DNA of 64,000 bases from Apoda limacodes (Eukaryota > Arthropoda > Insecta > Lepidoptera > Limacodidae): NCBI GenBank assembly GCA_946406115.1, contig OX291540.1:6134563-6198562 (forward strand). Direction: 5' to 3'. Position 1 is the stretch's first letter. Each line of letters begins with the position of its first letter. The translations under genes were made by a program, and so were the position numbers. Below are positions 11,183-21,799 of this stretch, piece by piece. The notes beneath the pieces were generated by a model. The model searched no databases. It had not been told where the DNA came from and saw nothing but the letters and a program-made list of their open reading frames with translations.

Positions 11183-11861
11183 TTCGTTTTGTTATGATTA
11201 TTTCAAGATACCTATAATTTAAGAAATTTATGTAACCGTGAAATTGGCAAATGGTGATTTTTAATAATATTATTTATTTCCCTTACTTCGCTCACGTAAC
11301 ATACCTTTCAACATTTGTACCGAGTGTCTTTTCATATTGATGTCGATTTTAACCAATTAGACCGGTTATATTAGCTCGTGTGTGGATTGGGTCGTTTAAA
11401 AATGTTATTTTCCGAAAAAAAATCATATCTTTTGAATTTTTGCAGAACTATTCGTGAAATGCTTCAGGAACTCTAGAACTATTGTAGGACGACCTAAAAA
11501 AAAATACAGAACTATTTTTTGAAGAAAAAGGGGTGCGGCATGAAGTTAGCACCCCATTTTTTTTTTTTTAAATTCTGTCCCCCCAAGGGCAGAACTATCA
11601 TTGCACCCCGTCGGGAACTCTAGAACTATTGTAAAAGGACCCAGAACTCACCCTAAATTCGGGGTTGCTGCGAATTGGGGTGCTAACTTCACAGACATGA
11701 AAATCAAACCTCAAAAGCTACAGCTTTGCAACTCAATGAAACAAGACATAACGACTCAGCTGCATCCACAGGCTACATGCGATATAGAGAGAGATATTTT
11801 GACATGCGATATAGAGTGCTCTGTAACCAAGTAACGGCTCCCCGCAACCTCCAAGATCATA

Positions 11862-12687
11862 ATAATAATAATAAGATTTTTATTTCTTGCTTCTACAAAG
11901 TTTTAGTACATAAGTATCAAATAAATGTTTGGTGTGATTGGTTAGTAGTTTATTTTAATTACAATTATGTTTGTTATTAATTTTGTTAGTATTTATAATT
12001 AATTTTAGTTAGTAAAACCCCAGTTGGGGTAAAGGCCTCATCTAAAGATGTCCATGTGTCTTTATCCTGCGCTACAAATCTCTAGTCGGGGCCGGCTGTT
12101 CTCCTGAGATCGTCTTCCCAGCGAGTCAGTGGCCTCCCCCGGTTTCGTCTACCAGGCGGGCCACTCCACGATGGCACTCGCGTGGTCCATCTCTGATCTT
12201 TAGATCGAATAACGTGGCTAGCCCATTTCCACTTTATTTTTCTTGCGTGAATTAGAGCGTCAGTCGCTTTGGTGGTTTTCCGTATTTTTGTGGGTCTTAC
12301 TTTGTCTATCGAGCATACTTCTCTCTAGTCCACTTTGAAAGGTTCTGATTTTATTTTCGGCTTTAGTGGTGAACTTCCACGTCTGGCGTCCATGACTCGA
12401 GTTCATAGCTTTTGTTTTGATGTCTGTCAGTATATAACTTTTGAATATTTCTTTTAGTATCAAATATTTATTCCATGTTATTTGAACCCTTCCTTCAATT
12501 TCTAGTAAATTGTTGTTTCTTTCAAAACTTATTAATTTTCTCAGGTAGATGTACTTTTTGACTTATTCTAGTGGCTGTCTATTGATTATAATGAGTTACA
12601 TCTGTCTGTCATTGGTCATTATATTGTTTTTGGTTTGGTTCATCTTCAGTCCAACCTTAACACTGACTTTGTGTAGAGACTGTAGAT
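11862..12687 (-). pseudogene. 5'-truncated RTE-clade non-LTR retrotransposon
   Basis: On the minus strand, broken frames encode the C-terminal part of an RTE-type reverse transcriptase. WKWASHVIRSKDQRWT lies at about 12181-12235 and GRPLTRWEDDLRR at about 12100-12150. Upstream is the segment with ERSMLDRQSKTHKN (around 12290). Stops and shifts disable it. The 3' UTR ends in AATAAA followed by ATT repeats at 11862-11875, as usual for RTE. A 13-bp direct repeat, CTCCAAGATCATA, flanks it at 11849-11861 and 12688-12700, which fixes both ends and shows the copy was 5'-truncated when inserted. Confidence 0.87.
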
Positions 12688-12711
12688 CTCCAAGATCATA
12701 CGTCCATTTAA

Positions 12712-13489
12712 ATTATTAAAATGATAATATTATTACGTATCCTTCATATGAATAAAACTGCTATTTTTGCTTTTATTTACTTACCAAAGAACTTCACAGT
12801 AAACCTTATAAAAAGATATGAATCAAAAGCGAAACTACTCAGCGCTCCGTTTTAATCGTTTACAAAAGAGCATCACTCTACAATATACGACAGATGTCTA
12901 TATAAAGCAACTCAGTATTGTAAGCTAACAGCCCGTAAATTTTTCAAAGCGAAATTCTAGGTAAAAGCAAAATATCATGACAATTTTCCACAACAGTAAA
13001 CAACCGTCCGCGTCGAGTTAGACAATTGAATACTTTATGCAACAAGTGCTGCCCAGTTTTGTAATAGCATCGCGCTAAATGGTACAATTTGTAGGGTTAA
13101 CGATTTAATCTAATATAAACAAGGGGAATGCACAGCTGGCATATTTATCCAACCGCTCTATAACGGTACATCAGCTTTACCTGTCTGTCTCCTCGCCGGT
13201 GTTAACACAAACTGGCTTTAAATGGAATTGTTACTTTTTCTAAGTATGTGTGTTGGTAGAATTCTGGTTATCACCACATATTCTCGAGAATCGTTTATAG
13301 GGTTCTTTGGGTCCCCAAGCCACAATCCGGTACAGTATTATTTATTTATCAGGAGGCACTCAAAAGAGATGGGTTAAAAAATTTGTAGAAGTTCAGTTCG
13401 CCGTAACATACGTACGTAGAATCCAGAGGTTAGCAGGCAACGCGCACGCAAAACAACGTAATCCCGTACTAAGCACCAAGTGTCTTCAA
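12712..13489. other. AT-rich stretch, nothing recognised
   Basis: No repeat ends or coherent protein. The part after 13300 may contain further decayed Penelope-like sequence, because the element to its right begins without a visible boundary. Confidence 0.4.
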
Positions 13490-13825
13490 AACTGACTGCA
13501 GCTGCGGGAGATCTTACATTGGCGAGATCAAACGCACAATTGCGGACAGGGCAAAGAGCACATTGCTAACTAATTGCCAGACGACAAAAGCAGCAATAGC
13601 GGAACATCTAACTCAAATTCCAACCACTGGATTGAGCTCCACCAGCCTAAGGTTTTGTCCGCCGATCGCCAATATTACCGGAAAGCATCCGAGAACACCG
13701 TTAGTGTTGTGTACAGTGATTATGACAAGTATAAAGTCGAAGTGAGGGTAGTTCAAGGTTCAGGTGGACGCATCCTGTCCACTCGAAGCCGAAGACACCG
13801 CGCACCGCCAGTCTACCCATGACCA
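13490..13825 (+). pseudogene. Penelope-like element, GIY-YIG endonuclease remnant
   Basis: Three frames in succession encode parts of one domain. CGRSYIGEIKRTIADRAK (from 13503) has the Y-I-G core and the T-R...R pattern of GIY-YIG nucleases; then TTKAAIAEHLTQ (about 13583-13620); then NHWIELHQPKVLSADRQYYR (about 13621-13683). The order and spacing fit the C-terminal endonuclease of Penelope-like retroelements, where a conserved RE(A/I) segment follows. At least two frameshifts separate the parts. No reverse transcriptase is found upstream, so only the 3' end is left. Confidence 0.65.
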
Positions 13826-14104
13826 AGGCTCGTCAGGAAAAAGGTATTTCACCAAATAACTACTTATTTGATCCTGTTTTACTTTGAAATTAGTAATGGA
13901 ACGCGAAAATTTAAGAACTTATACAGTACAGTATTAACCTGTTTCCTGACTTAAATACCATTCCACACAAGATTCCTTACCAGCCTTATATGTCCCCACT
14001 GTGAAGGTGCATTAAATCAATTTATTAAAATGTTTTTCCTTGCAGCACATTCGCAAGTCGCATTTTGCCTCGACCCCGCTTTTCCTCCTCGCTTATTACA
14101 TCTG

Positions 14105-14330
14105 CCGTTATTATGTATGTATTTCGGTTAGCTTTTTTGTGCCTTTGATATCTCAAGAACCAATGTACATTTTCTCTTGAGACCATATCAATCGATACGC
14201 CACGTCATGACTTAGATCTGAAAAGAGTTGGAGCAAAATCGGTCCAGTGGTTTGCTTATTATCGCTGAAAAATTGATTTTAAGAAATTCTTAAGAGAAGT
14301 TGCTCGTGTGGTAGTTACCGAACTAATTTT
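14105..14330 (+). repeat. dispersed repeat, copy 1
   Basis: Blocks TATCTCAAGAACCAATG, ATATCAATCGATACGCCACG, TCATGACTTAGATCTGAAAA and GCAAAATCGGTCCAG occur in the same order, reverse-complemented, at 25872-26105. Two copies in opposite orientation 12 kb apart define a family. There is no coding sequence. Confidence 0.65.
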
Positions 14331-14559
14331 GCTTAGTTTGAAATTGCGTTTATTTTGATTGTAATTTTTAGGTTCCCGTAAAAAAAATTTGAAAAATGTA
14401 ACCACGTACGTGTCCGTATGTCATAACTTTATATTTTATCTCTGATTCTGATAAAAAAATCTTACACTTTTGCAACTCACAGTTAAGAACTTACAACTTT
14501 CAAAGCTAATAACTGGCAAATTAATTACATGTGCACCTGACAAAATAACACAAAGAACC

Positions 14560-14762
14560 TTGGATGCGTTGGATTGTTGAAAAACTATCCTACGATGGAT
14601 ACCCCACCCCACATGCGCGATAAAAAATCATCTCTCACTTCAATTTATAAAGAGGCATCCTTGTTCACCTAAGACAATTTCTGTAACATTTCTTTAGAAT
14701 AGATGCAAAGATGATGTAATAAGGATTCTGTTTCCGCCATTTGGCTACGGAACCTTAAAAAG
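14560..14762 (+). repeat. lepidopteran dispersed repeat, 3' half
   Basis: It ends TTCCGCCATTTGGCTACGG AACC, as in the copy at 46122-46778, and includes the 'TACGATGGATACCCCACCC' block seen there as a diverged version near 46500. The head is not recognisable. Confidence 0.5.
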
Positions 14763-14971
14763 GAAATAGGCAAACAACACAAGGACAAAAATTGTAAGTC
14801 TAAAATAAATTTGAGTTTTTTATTCAGCAATAGAGACAAAATTCGCTTAGAAAAATAAAACCAATCGAGGCAAAAGTAGAAAACCGCAAAAGGCTAAGAC
14901 AGTTCACGTGTATTAAATGTGCGATCGAAGCAAAATACGACTCGGAAATGTGCTTCAAGATAAAAACTATT

Positions 14972-15250
14972 TTAAGAATTTGTACAAAAAAATCTTGGCG
15001 GGACATGGCACTGCCTACGATTACCTAAACGAGGGCCATTTGTGCCATTGTCCATGACGCAGGCCCAGTGCAGTTTGTGGAATTCCAATTGTCTCGGTGA
15101 TACATGATGTTTTCCATCACCGAAAAGCCAGTGGTCTAAACAAAAATTGTACTTGAGATATTGAGGAAAATGTTCATTGATTACACGCTGGGCTCGTATC
15201 TCCACCCTGAACGCGAGGCAGACACCAAAACCACTATGCTACCACCGACT
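14972..15250 (-). other. unrecognised open frame, possibly repeat-derived
   Basis: A minus-strand frame encodes 77 residues including DGKHHVSPRQLEFHKLHW and GNRRQCHVPPRFF, which look protein-like, and the DNA is richer in G+C than its surroundings. I cannot name a family. Upstream on the same strand the words GTCTGCCTCGCGTTCAG hint at a repeated sequence rather than a host gene. No splice signals are convincing. Confidence 0.2.
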
Positions 15251-16954
15251 AACCAAAAAATAAAACATACACAAAAAACGTCTAATAACTTAGTAATTTC
15301 CTTGTAAAGAAAATACTCATACTTCGTAGAATTCAAATTGTGTGAAAAAATAAAAGCGATAAAGGCATTCTAGTTTTCCATTGTCCCCGAGATCCTGATT
15401 GATAACGTGATTTTCATTTCATACGACAAAACTTTGTTAATTAACATTTAACGTCAATGTAAACGCAACACCCAAAACTTTTACCACACAATACGAGTAA
15501 CACCCTTAATACCCTTCAATGTAACGCCTTCCAAAAAGTCAGTTCAACGAACTCCCGAATACTGTTGGAAGTAGCTAGGTGTATCTATATCGCTATGGTA
15601 CGTTTATTTATTTACCGTAACGTTTCGTACTTAGCTCTTTTGTTGTGTCGGGTTCATAGTTTTTGTGAAGTTACTTTTTTTGTAGAAAAAGTTTAATCGA
15701 ATACAGTGAACGACCGAGAATGTTTTGATGGCCGTTTTTCGTCCATTTTGTCGAAAATTTAGTTTTAAATAACTTTTTCGAAATTTAGATTTTTCTTCGT
15801 ATACTTTTTACGTTAAGATATTTATTTTAGTAAATAAGGACTTTGGCAACTCGTCATATTTCTCTTGCTGAAGGTAAATTTATAAATTTTAACAACTAAA
15901 AGGACTATCATAACGTTGTTTATATCGATAATCACAATTTTAGAATTACTAAGTATATATTTTTATTTACGACACACCAAAAAATATCCTCGTCAAAACG
16001 TTTTATTCAACTTTTTAAATAACAAATTTTCTGAAAATGTTGAATAGGGTTTTGTAGCAAAATGGCAAATACTAGACAGAATACTCATAGTTTCGTCATA
16101 TCCTGACGTGATTTAATTTACAGAATAAAGGAAACTAGAAATAAAAAGTGTATCGGTTCAAACTTTTGTAGCTACTTATATCGTATTGTATCTGTATGTA
16201 TTAAAATAAATATTTTTTTATATAATATCACTTGTTTTATAACGATAAGTTCATTATAGAAGTCTTAGATTTTTTTATGATATACATTAATTTCTGAGGC
16301 ACCAAAACATTTTTCAAATCTATCTATCTGGGTTTTATAAGGATTCAAGTAATAAATGTTATCTAACGACACAGATTTAAGGTTTGAATTTTTTATCATA
16401 GCCTTTCCCTTTCCCGCATTCTGTCCCTATGTACGCTTATATCTTCTAAGTTGTGTACGCAACGGATATTGGTGTTGTTTTTACTGTGATTTAAATAATT
16501 TCTTCCGGGTAGTTTATAGGTATAATACATGAATTTTACATATAATATGACATACATTTACAGAAAAATTAAAAGGTTTAATATTTCTTAAAAACATAGG
16601 ATTTTGTGCACATTTCTGCTAACGCTGACTAAACTTTACGAGTTGTATCAAAAAGTTGTGTTGGATTGTGTATTTTAAAAATATCTACAAAAACTCCGTG
16701 ATGGCATATAAACCCACAATAAATATTTTTATGCAATTGATAATTTTTTTGTGGGTTATAATTATGTATATAATATATTTAATATTTATGTATATGTATA
16801 TAGTATATAATGCATATAATATTAGAAGATACGGGCGTCTTACAGTAATCAATTTCTAACTTTTAAGGTAGACAATATTATTAGAGCGGAAATATTTACT
16901 AAAAATGTTTCTTAACAAACTTCTTTTATTTTACGTACTAATAAATTACTGGCT
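15251..16954. other. very AT-rich stretch, nothing recognised
   Basis: Only short frames of low complexity. The 67-codon frame at 16656-16859 is a run of I, Y and M codons typical of AT-rich noise. Confidence 0.5.
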
Positions 16955-17200
16955 TATTCCCGCGACTTCATTTGCGTGAACTTCTGAAATATCTAAAAAA
17001 CCATAATCTACAAAACCTATTTTGTCCAAAACAATTTTCATTGATAGTATTTATAAAGCCCGATGTTGATTTTTTTCTTTAAATTTGAAAACCAATAACC
17101 TCTAAAATATAAATATTATAAAAATATTTTTAAGAACCTTAAATGCATTTTCAAAGCCCTATCCAACGATACCCCACATGATGGTCCATAGTTTAGTTAA
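16955..17200 (+). repeat. probable dispersed repeat fragment
   Basis: TTCCCGCGACTTCATTTGCG near the left side and CCTATCCAACGATACCCCAC near the right resemble the body of the family seen at 14560 and 46122. Ends are not defined. Confidence 0.35.
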
Positions 17201-19170
17201 GACAGTAAACTAGACAATACAGTCTAAAATGTAAAGAAAGAAACTAAATACATACCACGAGTGCGTATCGCACCCGTCTTTCCGCCGCGGTGTATGGCTC
17301 CCTATTATGCTGAGATGGCGATCTGTAACAATTTAATATAAACTTTAATTCAATTTACAATTCAGTTGAAAAATTTGAAGAGATTAGAGAGATTCACAGA
17401 TGAAAGAATGCGGTCCTGTAGAACTTCCATGTACCTACGACTGAAATGGCGGGCATTGTCAAGTAAACAACAGCATTAATTATTATATCGGGTAGCTTTT
17501 AAAATAAACTACATCAATTTAGGAAGGTCAAGTTTTGTCGGTTGACTTTGCGAGGCGGTAATTCCTGTAAAATAGCTTCGACATCGGATAAAAGAAACCA
17601 GTCATATCATATATAAAAAACTTACAATTTACCTACAACTCCTAAAAAAGTGATCATGGTACATAATTAAAGTTATTTCATGTTGATACTTTTAAAAACT
17701 TATTATCCTGTGCCTTTAACAACAAACTACTTTTTAGGATTACTGGTCAACGGAACCCTATTACCAATCCTACGCTGCCTAGCTGTCTGCCATTTATCTT
17801 TTAGAAGTAGATAGGAGCTTATCATTTTCACAAAGTATAACGCATTATTGACAAATATCTTAACAAACAATAATAAAAGCAAAAAGCAAAAATTTAAGAG
17901 CGGGTCTCGATACATGAAATGTCTTTTTGTTGTTAGTATTCTACAATATAAAATATGTTTCTACGTACATACTCCAACAGATCCCCAAATATGCAACTTT
18001 AGTTTTAAAACTGTATTACATTTAAAATTAAGAGAATGGAATCAAAAACAAACTCGACAACTCACACAACACTGCACAACATTTGATAAGAGGATCCAAT
18101 AAGGAAAAGAATATCAGGTAATATACAATGTAAATATTGTAAGAATATGAAGAATTGTTGTGGCATTAACAAAATTGTTACACAACGTACTAAGTATTAA
18201 AAATAATAGCAAATTAATCTAAACAAATTACGCGAATAATCAACAAAGCATTTAATTTATATGTGTCTTATTTAGATTTTTTAGCACCATTCGGCCTCGT
18301 GCTGTAAAGTAAACAGACTGCATGTTTCATTTGATAGATCCCAACCATAAAATATCTACATGTACAGGAAGGTCACTACTTACTAAACCTGCTAAGCTCT
18401 TCCCTCGAACACAAACGTCTCCGCGCACAAACCAACTCAAGGATTTTCGAAGAATGTCTCGAGTAGGTGTATCCTGCATGACTCATGACTAGACCTTCTG
18501 TACGCAATATCAAAAATGTTTAAGCCTTGGGAGCTACAGCAAGTATAGACCCAACCAAATTAATGAAGTAAATTATAATCGGCCGTACATAAATATTTGT
18601 AAAATGTGCCTGGACTATTTATTAGTTACGTCTGTTTGTAGTCGTTATTTACGTCAATTGATTGATTCCCGGAAAGACGGTACGTATTTATAATTATTTT
18701 AGAGTGTCAAGCTTTTTAGGGCAGATGAAAAGTATAACATGAGTGAGGATTTCCTGACTATTTTAGGACATTTCGCATCAAACAGTTTTGTCACGATAAA
18801 ATTTCAGCTACGAATTACAGTTTATAATTTAACTGTAGAACAATAATATTCTATAATTTGTAAGTTCTAAATTTCAGTCATCATCATAGATACACTATCT
18901 ATGATTTACAATAGGTCTATTATACCTAACTACTTAGTGAAAGAAACGCATTTATATACACGGTTAGTAAAGTAATTAAGAAAAGCAAACACATAGGTCG
19001 CTGCTGCGCAACCTTCAAGAATATCGCATGTTAGAATTAAGTGTTTACTTAATTTATTAAGATAACCGTGCGACATAAAAACATTAAATACTTTGAGCAA
19101 ATACAGCAGTGACGGGTATTCTTAAATATTTAAAAGACATTTTGTTAAAATAACCGGTCTCGTGCTAGTA
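17201..19170. other. AT-rich stretch, nothing recognised
   Basis: Open frames (17727-17915 minus, 17848-18102 plus) overlap on opposite strands and have no recognisable motif. Confidence 0.45.
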
Positions 19171-19566
19171 GGACTAAGCACCAGAACAGACGGTGAAACG
19201 CAACAGCAACGAAACCCTTTTAGAATTATTGGTTTGAAACTAGTTGCAGACGTTATCCACACACGGCGCAACCTAAATTGTACCACAATGTGATGAAATT
19301 ATCACAATCATTTCAGTTTCTTTCAGAACAGACGCGTGTAAAATGTCTAGCTTAAGTGATGAAGAAGTTGTGGTTATGTATTTGTATCTTCATTGCTTTT
19401 CCAATTTCTGTCCATGCTTTAATGCAATGCGTTTGAAACCAGTTTCAACCTAGTTGCGTCATGTGTGGTCTCTCAAAGGAGTCCATGGCATGAACTCAAA
19501 TGAAACTCAAAAGTAACTAGGAGTTGCAGTTTCGTCTCTTTTGCGTTTCACCATGTGTTCTGGGCC
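19171..19566 (+). mobile_element. Harbinger-like element with a broken transposase start
   Basis: The ends pair as inverted repeats: GGACTAAGCACCAGAAC..GGTGAAACGCAACAGC on the left, and on the right the complement of GGCCCAGAACACATGG then TGAAACGCAAAAGAG. The terminus on the right is followed by TAA, and TA precedes the left end, consistent with the 3-bp TWA target of PIF/Harbinger elements, though the duplication is not exact. The body carries a short frame resembling the start of a Harbinger transposase (next entry). At 396 bp it is far shorter than an autonomous element. Confidence 0.58.
19343..19453 (+). pseudogene. truncated Harbinger transposase N-terminus
   Basis: ATG at 19343 opens MSSLSDEEVVVMYLYL, which resembles the acidic start (DEEVV..YLLL) of PIF/Harbinger nucleases. 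The frame stops at 19451 after 36 residues. The catalytic DDE domain is absent. The position inside a matching pair of terminal repeats supports the call; on its own the peptide would be too short. Confidence 0.45.
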
Positions 19567-19639
19567 TAACGCACCGTGGGTTTCATACCACCATATAATT
19601 TACGAATAAAAATGTGCCGCTGAGCGGTCACCCATTTAA

Positions 19640-19790
19640 TGACAGAACATGCACGACGTTGGTAAACAAATGTGTAACTGTTCATCTTACTAATCTAGAC
19701 TATTTTCGTTAGATGGCGTTTATATGATAATTTAAATGGTACGTAATCTCGTGCGAGCCCGTCTCACACTTGGCCGGGTTTTAATATTTT
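19640..19790 (-). repeat. dispersed repeat, inverted relative to 26655-26790
   Basis: On the minus strand GGCCAAGTGTGAGACGGG..CGAGATTACG, then CGCCATCTAACGAAAATAG and AACAGTTACACATTTGTTTA appear in the order found on the plus strand at 26655-26790. The left end resembles the GGCCAAGTGCGAG head of the SINE-like family. Confidence 0.55.
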
Positions 19791-19925
19791 TGTTATACTT
19801 TAAAGCTCACTCAACTTTTTATTTCAGTTTTTACAGTACAGCGAAAATAACGAAAACGTTTTTCTTGTTTAAAAAATTTTTACTTTTTATTATTCGTTAG
19901 GTAATCCGCCATTATAACTTATATT

Positions 19926-20064
19926 CCGTAAAAAAATCGGGCTTCTACCTACTTCGGTCTTTAAAACCCCTGTAAAGGTCGGACGGACGGACGAACGAAC
20001 AGACAGACAGCGTAGGCTTAGTCATAGAGCTCCGTTGGAACCCTTTGGGTTCGGAACCTTAGAA
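19926..20064 (+). repeat. SINE-like dispersed repeat, 3' part
   Basis: GGTCGGACGGACGGACGAAC, ACAGACAGACAGCGTAGGC and CCTTTGGGTTCGGAACC match the 3' half of the family at 4985 and 33314. The run of GGAC/AGAC repeats is typical of it. Confidence 0.6.
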
Positions 20065-20560
20065 AAGATGGTTCCCATTAGATTTAAAGGGGAGTTATTA
20101 ATAAACTTATTAGCAAGTTGTCAGAACAAGAGAAAAAATCAATAACAAAACGGTCAACTGCAAATTGGACCAGCGCACCAAAGGTTACGATTTTTTTACT
20201 TTTTTTTAATGGTAACTAGCAACGCACTTTTTTTAATGTAAAACATAGGAAAATTATCTATACATACAAACTGTTAGCAAATAGACCAACACGCCACAAT
20301 TTTCAGTCTCCAAATAAAAAAAATAGACATTAATTTAGTAAGTCGATAAAAATAGAGTCTAGTGTCATTTGGTTCCGTATGAAGTCGGTTGTATTCGACG
20401 ACAGGACAGGATGTGATTCAACAATATGTGATAATTCAGTGTCAGGGTGGCGCGTGCGTGACTTATTGGATGACTTCATTGTCTCATAGTTGTGTTGGGT
20501 ACACACATACAAACACACACAATCAAAACATTATTGACGTCATTAGGTATGTATTTGTAT

Positions 20561-20668
20561 TTTTTTTTTTATACCACTAAGGTGGCAAACAAGCTCACGG
20601 TCCGCCTGATGGTAAGCGGTCAACGTGGCCTATGGATGCTTGCAGCACCAGAAGTATCACTCGAGCGT
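20561..20668 (-). mobile_element. 3' tail of a non-LTR retrotransposon
   Basis: Minus-strand order: TCGAGTGATACTTCTGGTG, GCAAGCATCCATAGGCC, CATCAGGCGGACCGTGAGC, GTTTGCCACCTTAGTGG and a TATAAAAAAA end. It is the same tail as at 22745-22845. No ORF part remains. Confidence 0.72.
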
Positions 20669-21799
20669 TAAAAATTAATAAAATAAAAATAATAATAAAA
20701 TCATCATCATATAGACACATGTATAAAATCCAGCAATTACCTTCATTTTATTCATTTCAAGAAAACAGACCTAATTTTAATTTAATAAAACACGAAAAAT
20801 GTAATACCAAGATTTGTTATTATATCGATTATTTTAATATTACTGATAGTCGATGTTTGGTATTTGTTCTTCTTTCTTCGTATACATATATTAACTTTCG
20901 TATAACAAACAATATATAACGAATAAATAAAATTAAAAAGAATCAACAACAACTAAAATAATACTTATATGTTAATTCATTAGCCTACTCTCAATTTTAT
21001 CAAAAGTTAATTCAATGAGTAATGATAGTTGAGGAACAGCGTATATATTATTTTTAATTTTTGTTATTTATATTATTAGCTTTAGTCTATCAACGTCAAT
21101 TGTAGTCAATTACAACGGCTCTGTCCATAAGTATAAAATATAGCGGTAGTAGCGACAAACTTGTATGCACAGATAACGTTCAGAAAGGGTTTACGCAATC
21201 ACTTGTACGCATGTCTGGCCACAGCTTTAGAACGCATTCCAACACATTATACTTACATAATCCTGCAAACACATCACGTACTCAAGTATTCCTATGAGGA
21301 AGAGACATAATATGAGGAATACAAATGTTTTTTTTATTCACAAACGCCATCAAAGGCTATGCGGGTGTGAGTGTTAGAGAACGCAGAACCGGTACTGGCT
21401 TCCACTAGAACCGGGATTTTCGAAACATTTGGTAATTTGGAATAAAAAAGACTGATCAAAGAGAGATTAGTAATATTTTATGAGGTAACGGTCGTAGAAT
21501 ACAAACGTCTATTTAGTCATCCAAGTAACTAAAATAACCATAGTAACCCATATTTTATAGGACTATAAATAATCTAGTTTTATTTTATGCCTTCTTTTTC
21601 CTTGCAATTTTGACTAAACATATAGGTTGATATAGTACTATTAATACTACTTCAGAATTAGGTTTTCGTTACTAAACCAAAATGGTTGTTATACTTTAGA
21701 CGTTGATCAAAAGTACTTTAGTATATATATACCAACTAAATAAAATCTTGTTTTTCCACTAGAGTTTGCGCTATTGCGAAACCCCTATAGTATGAGGGG
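20669..21799. other. AT-rich stretch, nothing recognised
   Basis: A 95-codon frame (20632-20919) begins in the retrotransposon tail and continues as AT-rich noise. At 21385-21430, GAACCGGTACTGGC and CTAGAACCGGGATTTTC resemble words at 23828-23915, but no element could be delimited. Confidence 0.4.

Larger units (their letters stand above)
6368..11697. mobile_element. giant foldback element with tandem-repeat arms
   Basis: The ends are TGTCTGTGAAGTTAGCACC at 6368 and its complement finishing at 11697. The direct repeat TGAAA flanks both (6363-6367, 11698-11702). The outer ~510 bp of each arm are near-identical inverted copies (6368-6880 and 11183-11697). Inward lie arrays of about 325-bp units, eight on the left and four on the right in opposite orientation, around a ~500-bp spacer. 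No frame encodes a recognisable transposase; the many 60-90-codon frames are translations of the repeats. Long inverted arms with internal tandem units recall Foldback/Galileo-type elements of flies, but a 5-bp duplication and these termini do not let me assign a superfamily. Confidence 0.85.
6267..12711 (+). pseudogene. candidate host ORF or exon broken by two insertions
   Basis: A pyrimidine run followed by GTGCAG ends at 6266, a good 3' splice site. From there one frame runs open to 6366, where the foldback element begins. Skipping that element and one copy of its TGAAA duplication, the same frame continues from 11703 to 11860. Skipping next the RTE insertion and one copy of its 13-bp duplication, it reads on to a TAA at 12709-12711. 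The total is about 89 codons with no stop. Residues include PNIHPKIIQECCRSQRLDE on the left and STGYMRYRERYFDMRYRVLC on the right. I do not recognise a family. The run could be chance in AT-rich DNA, but crossing two duplications in frame and starting at an acceptor site make it worth listing. Confidence 0.27.
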
